Shown piece after piece: positions 1-5,736 of a stretch of 11,813 bases of DNA. The stretch comes from DATGLE01 sp035294325. GTDB taxonomy: Bacteria; Chloroflexota; Ktedonobacteria; Ktedonobacterales; Ktedonobacteraceae. The DNA lies in contig DATGLE010000022.1 in assembly GCA_035294325.1 (NCBI GenBank), positions 1 to 11,813 of the forward strand, in the 5' to 3' direction. Position numbers and translations under genes: made by a program. The notes below the pieces were generated by a model. The model did not search any database. It was given only the letters and a program-made list of their open reading frames with translations, and was not told the DNA's origin. Within the stretch, counting starts at the first letter, position 1; each line of letters opens with the position of its first letter.

Positions 1-1
1 G

Positions 2-142
2 GCCCTCGCCGAAATTCTGAAGCACGCCGCCGCTGGCCGCTGCGTGGTCGAACGAGAGACCGTGCCGCTCGCACAGGCCGCCGAGGCGTGGCAGCGCCAG
101 GCCGCGTTTGCCCGCCGCAAGCTTATTCTCGTTCCCGAATAA
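2..142 (+). CDS. Quinone oxidoreductase / zinc-binding dehydrogenase, C-terminal end (partial)
   Basis: This is the last 46 residues of a protein whose start lies outside the window; it ends with TAA at 140-142. The tail has the typical MDR-family close: a basic AAGRC stretch, a short strand ending in the E-x-V-P-L-A-Q-A-A-E-A-W helix, and the final R-R-K-L-I-L-V-P-E strand, which matches the family's 'GK.vL' end. Members of this family reduce quinones or enals using NADPH, or oxidise alcohols, and are cytosolic. The exact subfamily cannot be told because the Rossmann and catalytic parts are absent. It is transcribed toward the minus-strand TlyA-like gene, with about 165 bp between the two stops. 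Confidence 0.7.
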   Translation, partial: ALAEILKHAAAGRCVVERETVPLAQAAEAWQRQAAFARRKLILVPE

Positions 143-277
143 ATGAACATTTCCAATCAAGATCGACCATGCCGGGTAGGGGCGCGGCGCTGGCTGGGTA
201 GGGTTGGAGAGTGGTGGGGGCCGAGCGCAAGCCCCTACCACATCCCATCATCCCTTCCCATTGCCGATCATGTTCAT
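143..277. repeat. Nested imperfect inverted repeat between convergent genes
   Basis: The gap between the convergent dehydrogenase and TlyA-like genes is filled by an imperfect inverted repeat. ATGAACAT at 143-150 is mirrored by ATGTTCAT at 270-277. GGTAGGGGC at 175-183 is mirrored exactly by GCCCCTACC at 231-239. A third block, GATCGACCATG near 161-171, has a related inverted copy near 259-269. The centre is G-rich. It could be a degenerate mobile miniature element or simply the terminator region of the two genes. Confidence 0.4.
213..239. terminator. Possible hairpin terminator between convergent genes
   Basis: GGTGGGGGC at 213-221 pairs with GCCCCTACC at 231-239 as a 9-bp stem with one G-U pair (on the plus-strand transcript) around a 9-base loop. 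It sits 71 bases after the dehydrogenase stop and 69 bases from the TlyA stop on the other strand, where a bidirectional terminator would be expected. There is no T-run after the stem on either side, so intrinsic termination is uncertain. Confidence 0.3.
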
Positions 278-307
278 ATAAGGATTGGGCTATGGTTGAG
301 GAGAGCA

Positions 308-1075
308 TCAATCCGCCGTTACGCGCCCGATCCCCGGCCCGTTGACGAGGGCGAGAAGCGTCTGAGCATCGGGACAGCAGGTCGGGCCGGCTGCGTCCCG
401 GGCGAAGCCGGCAAAAAACTCCTGCACGCCGTGGCGTGGCTGGAGAGCGAGCTTTGCCACGCCTTGCAGCATCAGGCCACAGGCGCTGCCAGCGTGGATC
501 ACCTGATGGAGCGCCCTCACGAGTAATTCGGGATCATCGATCCGCCCGGTGCGTCTGGCCTCGCGGCTTTCGACCTCGAAGAGTGGCTTGACCAGCGCCA
601 GAAGATGCCCCTCTGGCGCCAGCAGTGGGGCCGCGATAGGCAATGCTTGCGTCAGCGACAGGTACGATAGATCCAGTGTGATCAGCGTCGGGGGCGGTGC
701 AAGCTGCATCACGACGAGATCGCTCAGATTGGTGCGTTCCAGGTTGCGCACGCGGGGATCGTGACGCAGACGACTGATGAGCTGGCCGTGTCCGGCGTCG
801 ACGGCATAGACCAGCGCCGCGCCATGCTGCAATAGACAGTCGGTAAATCCACCGGTGGAGGCTCCACAATCCAGCGCCACTCTTCCCGTCACCTCAACAG
901 CAAAGTGAGCGAGCGCAGCTTCCAGCTTGTATCCGGCCCGGCTGGCGTAGCGCGATCTTCCCAGAATACGGATGCTGGCGTCAGAGCAGCATAGCCGATG
1001 GGCCGCCAGGCTGTCAAGATCGCAGCGCCCTGGCCGTGGCACTGTCCCATCTTGCGCTATGGGGGGCATGCTCAC
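308..1075 (-). CDS. TlyA-like 16S/23S rRNA 2'-O-methyltransferase lacking a full S4 domain
   Basis: This 255-residue protein belongs to the TlyA/FtsJ-type fold, in which SAM-dependent enzymes 2'-O-methylate rRNA. Visible are the family hinge SRAGYKLEAAL (residues 45-55, usually SRGGxKL), the SAM-binding motif DCGASTGGFTD (69-79), the acidic VDAGHGQL strand (92-99), LDLSYLS (134-140) and LVKPLFEVE (161-169). Candidate catalytic residues are K50, D135 and K163. HGVQEFF near 215-221 matches the usual GNxEFF end, and about 30 extra residues follow. Normal TlyA proteins start with a complete RNA-binding S4 domain of about 60 residues; here only about 44 residues precede the hinge and little S4 pattern remains. 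The start could be GTG at 1075 or ATG at 1069; neither has a strong ribosome-binding site. It lies 20 bases after the membrane protein gene, so the two are probably co-transcribed. The fold is sure; whether it still modifies rRNA is less so. Confidence 0.85.
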   Translation of the reverse strand: MSMPPIAQDGTVPRPGRCDLDSLAAHRLCCSDASIRILGRSRYASRAGYKLEAALAHFAVEVTGRVALDCGASTGGFTDCLLQHGAALVYAVDAGHGQLISRLRHDPRVRNLERTNLSDLVVMQLAPPPTLITLDLSYLSLTQALPIAAPLLAPEGHLLALVKPLFEVESREARRTGRIDDPELLVRALHQVIHAGSACGLMLQGVAKLALQPRHGVQEFFAGFARDAAGPTCCPDAQTLLALVNGPGIGRVTAD

Positions 1076-1095
1076 GCTCTGGAGACGAAGGGTAT

Positions 1096-1710
1096 TTAGA
1101 AAAGATCAAATCCGCTGATTTTCCAGGTATCGCCTCTCTTCGAGAGAGCTAGATGGACCGTATAGGACGTGTCGCCGCGTATGATCTTGATCGTATACAT
1201 TGCACTCCTCGGGTTCAGGCTGAACCCTTTCAGGGCGTAGTCGGTAATTTTCCCACGTTCATCATACGCCTGAGCGCGCTGCGTGAACCAGGTCTGCGAG
1301 GTCAGGTCGCCCTGACGCGTCATTATGCCTGGATCGAGATACTGAAACGCCGCCGCGTAATCCTGGTTGACCAGCGCCCTCAAATAGTTATCGACGACGC
1401 TGGCAGAGTTGACGTTGCGAAAAAACAGAAGCTGAGTTAGCCCCAGCAGCAGGAATATCAGGCCGGTTGCCCATGCACCTGCCAGTGTCACGAAATAGAA
1501 GCCAAACCTGCCAGGGTTAGAGCGTGCAAGCAGAAATGCTATCAGCACGCCAATGACAATGAGTATTGCTCCCACAATAGCGAATATTTTCCCCATCATG
1601 CCCATAGGATCTATTTTTCTCTGCCGGGCTATGACTCGGTTAGCGCTCTCTATTTGTGTATAAAACGCCTGCTCCTGTCCGTAAAACGGCTCTTGAGATT
1701 CTGGTGGCAT
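1096..1710 (-). CDS. Two-helix membrane protein with C-terminal NTF2/DUF4878-like domain
   Basis: I do not recognise a named family. The longest frame begins at GTG 1716, but ATG 1710 is preferred because GGAG lies 7 bases before it; this gives 204 residues. In the longer numbering, residues 1-42 are polar and helical, two hydrophobic segments follow at about 43-64 and 75-98, and a soluble domain covers about 105-206. That domain begins with a helix (SVVDNYLRALVNQDYAAAF), continues with L-D-P and ends in alternating strands (YTIKII, YTVHLAL, WKISGFDLF). This is the pattern of small NTF2/lumazine-binding-like folds often attached to membrane anchors in Gram-positive-like bacteria. A ligand or function cannot be assigned. 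It is the first gene of a likely two-gene unit with the TlyA-like gene. Confidence 0.75.
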   Translation of the reverse strand: MPPESQEPFYGQEQAFYTQIESANRVIARQRKIDPMGMMGKIFAIVGAILIVIGVLIAFLLARSNPGRFGFYFVTLAGAWATGLIFLLLGLTQLLFFRNVNSASVVDNYLRALVNQDYAAAFQYLDPGIMTRQGDLTSQTWFTQRAQAYDERGKITDYALKGFSLNPRSAMYTIKIIRGDTSYTVHLALSKRGDTWKISGFDLF

Positions 1711-1788
1711 AAGCACGCTCCGCTCTTAACTGAATGAAAAAAGCACTCCCCCGGTACTACGGATGAGTACTACAAAAGTTTGTTCCGT

Positions 1789-1827
1789 CCTTAAATTAAG
1801 GAAGTGGCGCCTGTGGCAGCAGGCGCC
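1789..1827. repeat. Short palindrome plus 8-bp perfect hairpin in divergent intergenic region
   Basis: The spacer between the minus-strand membrane protein and the plus-strand oxidoreductase holds two close palindromes. CCTTAA-A-TTAAGG lies at 1789-1801, and GGCGCCTG at 1806-1813 pairs perfectly with CAGGCGCC at 1820-1827 around a 6-base loop. No T-run follows the GC-rich stem. Such a pair between divergent genes may be a regulator site or the remains of a repeat. Confidence 0.4.
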
Positions 1828-1906
1828 GCTCTCATCCCTTGTGCCCCGCTGGCAGATTTCCTCCGACTGCTCAGTTCCTCAGGAGGTGGAGAGGAGTGCA
1901 AAAAAG

Positions 1907-1933
1907 TGTCACAATCTGCTCGCCTGTTTCGAC
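1907..1933 (+). promoter_or_regulatory. Candidate ECF41-type promoter for the oxidoreductase gene
   Basis: TGTCACA at 1907-1913 is followed by exactly 16 bases and then CGAC at 1930-1933. The promoter motif described for ECF41 sigma factors is TGTCACA, 16 bases, CGTC, so this differs by one base in the -10 element. It reads toward the NmrA-like gene that starts at 1988, giving a leader of about 45-50 bases. An ECF41 sigma gene lies two genes downstream on the same strand, which makes the match more credible. The motif is seen; its use by that sigma factor is inferred. Confidence 0.65.
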
Positions 1934-1941
1934 TCGTGTTT

Positions 1942-1967
1942 TGAGGAGCGCATCTTTCCACTCCTCA
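1942..1967 (+). promoter_or_regulatory. Leader hairpin before the oxidoreductase ribosome-binding site
   Basis: TGAGGAG at 1942-1948 pairs perfectly with CTCCTCA at 1961-1967 over a 12-base loop. The stem lies between the predicted transcription start and the GGAGG ribosome-binding site at 1973-1977. The left arm itself resembles a Shine-Dalgarno sequence. It may stabilise the leader or keep the GAGGAG decoy closed; no known riboswitch is recognised. Confidence 0.3.
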
Positions 1968-1987
1968 GACATGGAGGAACTACCAGG

Positions 1988-2839
1988 ATGACACATATTC
2001 TGCTCACGGGAGCAACAGGCATATTAGGACAACAGGTAATCAAAGCACTGAACAACGATCCGACTATCACGCTCCGTCTCATGCGTCATAGTGCGCCCCG
2101 GGCGTCTTTTCCCCGGCTCGCCAGCCGGAGGATCGGGGACGCCGTGCGTCGCGCCTACCGTGCACCTCACCCTGCACCTTTTTTCCCTCCCTCGGCTCAG
2201 TGGGTTGAGGCAGACCTGGTGAGTGGAGAGGGCCTGATTGAGGCGGTGCGTGACATCGATGTGATTATCCACTGTGCGGACCATCCACAGCGATTGCTGG
2301 AGGTGGCGCGGGCGGCGCAAGTTTCCCACATCGTCGCGATCTCGATTGTGGGATGTGATCGGATCCCCCTGGGCTACTACAGGAAGAAAGTGGCCGAGGA
2401 AGAGGCGATCAGGACGAGCGGCCTCCCCTTCTCGATTCTGCGCGCGACGCAGTTTCACGCGCTCATCGACCTGCTCTTGCGTACATCGAGCCGGTTCCCA
2501 GGGATCATGCCCCTGCCCACAGACTGGCGCTTTCAATCCATTGACGAGAGCGAGTTAGGCCGTCGCATGTCTGAGCTAGCACTTACACCTCCTGCTGGAG
2601 AGATTCAGCAAATGGGAGGGCCACAGGTCCTTTCCCTGGACGATATGGCGCACACATGGCTCGCGCTGCGCCAGATGAAACGCGGGGTGTATCCGCTCCG
2701 GATACCGGGCAAAGTATCGGTAGGATTTCGCCGGGGAGACAATACCTGTGGCACCGCGCTCGCTCATGGCGAGATTACCTGGGCGCAGTGGGTCCAGCAG
2801 ATCTATCAGCAGGCACCTGCCTTCGCCCATTCTCTATAA
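1988..2839 (+). CDS. NmrA-like / atypical SDR NAD(P)-binding oxidoreductase
   Basis: This is a 283-residue cytosolic protein of the atypical short-chain dehydrogenase/NmrA group. It has the nucleotide-binding motif TGATGILG (7-14), an ADLVSGEGL strand-turn (75-83), the SIVGCDRIPLGYYRKK segment (119-134) with Y130-x3-K134, and the SILRATQF strand (149-156) typical of this subgroup. An Arg/Pro-rich stretch at about 36-70 makes the region after the first beta-alpha unit longer than usual. The frame is open upstream to 1763, but ATG 1988 is chosen because GGAGG at 1973-1977 precedes it and family homology starts exactly there. A candidate ECF41 promoter lies upstream. Genes for oxidoreductases, epimerases or carboxymuconolactone decarboxylases are the known neighbours and targets of ECF41 sigma factors, and this one fits that role. 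The substrate is unknown; a redox-sensing role without catalysis is also possible. Confidence 0.88.
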   Translation: MTHILLTGATGILGQQVIKALNNDPTITLRLMRHSAPRASFPRLASRRIGDAVRRAYRAPHPAPFFPPSAQWVEADLVSGEGLIEAVRDIDVIIHCADHPQRLLEVARAAQVSHIVAISIVGCDRIPLGYYRKKVAEEEAIRTSGLPFSILRATQFHALIDLLLRTSSRFPGIMPLPTDWRFQSIDESELGRRMSELALTPPAGEIQQMGGPQVLSLDDMAHTWLALRQMKRGVYPLRIPGKVSVGFRRGDNTCGTALAHGEITWAQWVQQIYQQAPAFAHSL

Positions 2840-2901
2840 ACTTTACTATCAAATGTCGTGTGCAAGGATTCCTGACCGCTCATCGCTGTGCGGTTCGCCT
2901 G

Positions 2902-2956
2902 GATGAGGAGTCTGCGGGCTGAGTGCCGCAGGCACTCAGCCCGCAGACTCCTCATC
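2902..2956. repeat. Perfect 26-bp inverted repeat (hairpin with 3-base loop)
   Basis: The arm at 2902-2927 (starting GATGAGGAGTCTGCGG) is matched base for base by the complementary arm at 2931-2956, with the loop GCA at 2928-2930. No mismatch occurs in 26 pairs. It lies 62 bases after the oxidoreductase stop and about 70 before the next gene. No T-run follows on either strand, so it is not a classic intrinsic terminator. A REP-like or miniature element, or a transcript-stabilising hairpin, is more likely. Confidence 0.85.
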
Positions 2957-2962
2957 AGAGAA

Positions 2963-2977
2963 TGCGCCGCAGGCGCA
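2963..2977. repeat. Small hairpin sharing the GCC-GCA-GGC core with its neighbour
   Basis: TGCGCC, loop GCA, GGCGCA forms a 6-bp perfect stem, 6 bases after the large palindrome. Its centre (GCCGCAGGC) is identical to the centre of the 2902-2956 hairpin, which suggests the two are related. It is followed by CAAAAACC, not by a T-run. Confidence 0.5.
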
Positions 2978-3025
2978 CAAAAACCTGTATATTGGATTAT
3001 CAAAACAAGGAGAAAGGTACATCAC

Positions 3026-3529
3026 ATGATACATACTACATTGAAGCGCGTATGCGCCGCTATCGTCTGGAGCTGGCTGGCGGCCTCCTTCTTACACGGT
3101 GTGTCCCACCTGGCTGTTGGCGCCCCGCTGTCTCCCCTGCCTCCCTCGCTGCTGGGATTGGGCGTGGGCGTGGAACTGTTTTTCTCGCTCGGACCTCTGG
3201 TAGCGCTGTGGTTGCTCTACACGGGCTGGATGCGAGGGGGCGCATGGCTCCTGGTGCTGACAATGTTCATAGCGCTGTTGTGGGGATTTGGCGGCCATTT
3301 TCTCTTTCCCGGCGGAGATAATATCATAGCGCATATGAGCAGCCCTGGTGGCCCGGCTTTTCTGCTCACGAGCCTGCTGGTTTTATTGCTTCCGTGGGCT
3401 GGCCTCATCGCCGGGGTCTATGCACTTCTGGAGGCCAGGCGCCAGCCTTCGCGCCCCGGCGCTGCCAGGGGAGGAGACGAGCCGGGGAGCAAGGAGGCGT
3501 CGCTGCTGCATGCAGGAAGGCAGCGATGA
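3026..3529 (+). CDS. Four-helix integral membrane protein of unknown function
   Basis: This 167-residue protein matches no family I can name. The frame is open from 2888, but the upstream codons run through the palindromic repeat. ATG 3026 has AAAGG 8 bases before it and AAGGAG slightly further back, and the hydrophobic pattern starts there. Likely membrane segments are about 8-31, 45-67, 71-90 and 110-137; the last ~30 residues are polar and probably cytoplasmic. H24 and H28 (HGVSH) in the first helix region and H91 after the third are the only distinctive polar residues in or near the membrane and could bind a metal or haem, but this is a guess. It sits between the NmrA-like gene and the ECF41 sigma gene, 44 bases before the latter, so it may be a member or partner of that stress module. 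Confidence 0.7.
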   Translation: MIHTTLKRVCAAIVWSWLAASFLHGVSHLAVGAPLSPLPPSLLGLGVGVELFFSLGPLVALWLLYTGWMRGGAWLLVLTMFIALLWGFGGHFLFPGGDNIIAHMSSPGGPAFLLTSLLVLLLPWAGLIAGVYALLEARRQPSRPGAARGGDEPGSKEASLLHAGRQR

Positions 3530-3573
3530 GTATTCTTATCACCATCCATTAATGCTATGAGCCGAGAAGATAG

Positions 3574-4620
3574 ATGCCAATGGATAAAATGCAGGCCAGC
3601 CAGCAGGAGGTTTTCCAGGCTTATCGGCCTTTGCTTTTCTCGATAGCCTACCGCATGCTTGGCTCGGTCATGGAGGCTGAGGATTGCGTGCAGGAAGCCT
3701 TCTTGCAGTGGTATGAGACGCTCGCCAACCGCCCGGCGTCAGCTATTGAGAATCCCAAAGCCTATCTCTGCACACTGGTCACGCGCAGGTGTATTGATCG
3801 CCTGCGCTCTGCCCGCGTACAGCGAGAAGCCTATGTCGGTCTCTGGCTTCCCGAGCCGCTGGTCACAACGGATCTCGACGAGCTATCGGAGCTGAGCGAA
3901 TCGCTCTCGATAGCCTTTCTGCTGCTGTTGGAGCGGCTGTCTCCCCTCGAACGGGCCGTCTTTGTCCTGCGCCAGGTCTTTGACTATGATTATGCTGAGA
4001 TCGCGGAGTGCGTTGGCAAAAGCGAAGAGTATTGCCGTCAGGTGATGCATCGAGCGCGCCGGCATCTGACGTTTCCCCGCTCTCCCTCTCGCATATCGCA
4101 GGAAGAGCAGCAGGAGATCTTCCAGCAGTTCTTGCGAGCATGTCAGGAAGGCGATATAGATGGTCTGGTGCGTGTGCTCTCCAAAGAGGTCGTGCTGCAT
4201 GCCGATAGCGGCGGAAGAGTGAGCGCAGCGCGCAATCCTATTGTTGGGGCAGAGAGGGTGGCCCGCTACCTGCTGGGAGTTCAGAGGAAGTTCCTGAGCC
4301 TGCTCGATGTGACGATTCTGCCCATGCCAATCAATGGGCAACCTGGCCTCGTTGGCTACCTGTCTACCGGTGAAATTCTGCATGATCTGCTCGCGTCGCT
4401 GGAGGAACAACGACGCGAGGGAGCCGGGAAAGGCGGGACGAGGGAGACAACGAGGCAGAAGCTCGAGTTCTATCGGCGCTCCATCGAGACAGGGGAGCCA
4501 CTGTTCGCCCTCGCGCTCACCTTTGGCGAGAAGGAGATCCAGGAGATTGATATCATAGTCAATCCCGACAAGTTGCGCCATATTCCTGCCCCGTGGCCTC
4601 TGTTCAGAAGGAGGGAATGA
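3574..4620 (+). CDS. ECF41-type RNA polymerase sigma factor with fused SnoaL-like domain
   Basis: This 348-residue sigma70-family protein directs RNA polymerase to stress-type promoters. Region 2 covers about 15-82 (YRPLLFSIAYRMLGS, EAEDCVQEAF), and region 4 about 116-166 (RLSPLERAVFVLR, YAEIAECVGKSEEYCRQ). WLPEP at 91-95 in the linker is an ECF41 hallmark. A SnoaL-like domain at about 178-335 replaces the anti-sigma factor found with other ECFs. It retains NPDKL (330-334), while the usual DGGGR/K motif reads DSGGR (211-215). An extra, charged stretch at about 267-298 interrupts the late strands, making the protein longer than the usual ~300 residues. ATG 3574 is the longest start; ATG 3580 has better spacing from GAGAAGA at 3564-3570. 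In this family the C-terminal domain tunes sigma activity; what it senses is unknown. The 3' end overlaps the opposing LLM gene by 17 bp. Confidence 0.93.
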   Translation: MPMDKMQASQQEVFQAYRPLLFSIAYRMLGSVMEAEDCVQEAFLQWYETLANRPASAIENPKAYLCTLVTRRCIDRLRSARVQREAYVGLWLPEPLVTTDLDELSELSESLSIAFLLLLERLSPLERAVFVLRQVFDYDYAEIAECVGKSEEYCRQVMHRARRHLTFPRSPSRISQEEQQEIFQQFLRACQEGDIDGLVRVLSKEVVLHADSGGRVSAARNPIVGAERVARYLLGVQRKFLSLLDVTILPMPINGQPGLVGYLSTGEILHDLLASLEEQRREGAGKGGTRETTRQKLEFYRRSIETGEPLFALALTFGEKEIQEIDIIVNPDKLRHIPAPWPLFRRRE

Positions 4621-5635
4621 CGTACTTGCCCATCAGTTTAATAGCCCGGGCCGTCGCCCTGTGGGCCATGCCGGGCCACTGCATCCGCACGATGATATAG
4701 TTGACGCCCAGTTGCTCAATGCAGGTCTCAAGGTCACGAATGACATCATCGGGAGTGCCAATGATGAACCGGCGCTGTATGAGTTGTGGCAGGGGTACGT
4801 CCAATGGGTCGGTGGGGGGCATGGCCCTGTGCTGGCCGGCCTCTACATAGGTTCTGTACTTCTGTTCCAGAGCTGGATACGCCAGCGCTTCGGCCCGGGT
4901 CCGTGTTTCGGCCACGAAGACCTCGCGCACCAGAGGGAAGTTCTCTGGCCGGGGCAGTCCATGAGCCACGCGTGTCTCATGGTAGATACGGATCTGCTCG
5001 GTGAGCACATCGAGTCGGGCGTGAGGATTGATGAGCCAGGCATCCCCGTGCATGGCAGCGCGGCGGATTGCCCCCTCAGTGTTGGCGCCGATCCAGATGG
5101 GAGGATGTGGCCTCTGCACGGGGCGAAGCGTGCAGGTGGCCTTTTCCAGGGTAAAGCCGTGGCCCTGATACGTGATCTCCTCTTCGCTCCAGAGACGCTT
5201 GAGCACAGCGAGCCGCTCGTCGAAGATCGCCGGGGCCATCGCCCGGGTCAGGCCGAACGCTTTGTACTCGATTTCGCGATACCCCAGTCCCAGCCCGAGG
5301 ATGAAGCGGCCATGTGTGATGTGATCCAGGGTGGCAGCCATATCCGCAAGCTCGACAGGATTCTTGAGTGGGAGAAGCGTGAGCGCTGTCCCTACCTGCA
5401 TCTTGCCTGCCTCGGCGGCGACGCGGGCCAGAAAGACCATTTGATGTGGTCGTACCAGGGTTGGGGTCAGGAAGTGCTCGGAGTAGAACACGCCCGCGAA
5501 GCCCTGCTCGCCGGCCAGCCGGGTCTGCTCCAGGTGTTCATCCAGGTGGGTTGTCACGTCGGCACCGATCAGGTGCTGCCCGCTCAAGAGTAACCCGAAC
5601 CTGATAGCGTGGTTCTCAGTTTCAGGTTCGACCAT
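4604..5635 (-). CDS. LLM-class flavin-dependent oxidoreductase
   Basis: This 343-residue protein has the luciferase-like monooxygenase TIM-barrel fold, which uses FMN or coenzyme F420. Signatures are an early strand IRFGLLLSG (11-19), the VGTALTLLPLKNPVELADMAATLD region (81-104), HGRFILGLGLGYREIEYKAFG (108-128), RPVQRPHPPIWIGA (171-184) and, near the end, IIGTPDDVIRDLE (301-313). These suit the broad actinobacterial/Chloroflexota group whose members oxidise diverse small molecules; F420 or FMN preference and substrate cannot be read from the sequence. Length is normal. ATG 5635 has AAGGAAG 4 bases upstream. It lies 101 bases downstream of the giant kinase gene on the same strand and could be read from the same promoter. 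It converges on the ECF41 sigma gene with a 17-bp overlap. Confidence 0.9.
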   Translation of the reverse strand: MVEPETENHAIRFGLLLSGQHLIGADVTTHLDEHLEQTRLAGEQGFAGVFYSEHFLTPTLVRPHQMVFLARVAAEAGKMQVGTALTLLPLKNPVELADMAATLDHITHGRFILGLGLGYREIEYKAFGLTRAMAPAIFDERLAVLKRLWSEEEITYQGHGFTLEKATCTLRPVQRPHPPIWIGANTEGAIRRAAMHGDAWLINPHARLDVLTEQIRIYHETRVAHGLPRPENFPLVREVFVAETRTRAEALAYPALEQKYRTYVEAGQHRAMPPTDPLDVPLPQLIQRRFIIGTPDDVIRDLETCIEQLGVNYIIVRMQWPGMAHRATARAIKLMGKYVIPSF

Positions 5636-5661
5636 ACCGCTTCCTTATGATGGTTCTACCA

Positions 5662-5702
5662 GGCGCCCCGGACTCGCCTTTCTGGCAAGCCCGGCGCCCC
5701 GG
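5662..5702. repeat. Direct repeat GGCGCCCCGG between kinase and LLM genes
   Basis: GGCGCCCCGG occurs at 5662-5671 and again at 5693-5702, 31 bases apart, in the short gap between the giant kinase gene and the LLM gene. The GGCGCC cores are self-complementary, so the copies could also pair as a weak 6-bp stem. No T-run is nearby. A duplicated operator or a simple coincidence in GC-rich DNA are both possible. Confidence 0.3.
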
Positions 5703-5736
5703 TAAGATGAGAGACTCTTTTCAACTTCAGTCATTC

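Noticed and set aside
143..526. 127-codon plus-strand open frame after the dehydrogenase
   Set aside because: It runs across the inverted repeats and into the antisense of the TlyA gene; no protein family pattern.
1754..1773. GTACTAC direct repeat at 1754-1760 and 1767-1773 as an operator
   Set aside because: Only two short copies 13 bases apart with no further support; plausible by chance.
1763..1987. 75-codon N-terminal extension of the NmrA-like gene
   Set aside because: It has no family similarity, covers the candidate promoter and hairpin, and the GGAGG plus homology start at ATG 1988.
2902..2956. Large palindrome called as an intrinsic terminator
   Set aside because: No T-run follows the stem on either strand, and the perfect 26-bp arms are much longer than needed.
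2888..3025. Longer start for the four-helix membrane protein
   Set aside because: The extra codons are read through the palindromic repeat, and a good ribosome-binding site precedes ATG 3026.
4661..5593. 310-codon plus-strand open frame opposite the LLM gene
   Set aside because: It is the antisense shadow of a clear LLM protein and has no recognisable domain.
4604..5635. LLM protein as a true bacterial luciferase
   Set aside because: There is no paired LuxB-like gene or aldehyde-supply gene; the motifs fit the broad flavin/F420 oxidoreductase group.
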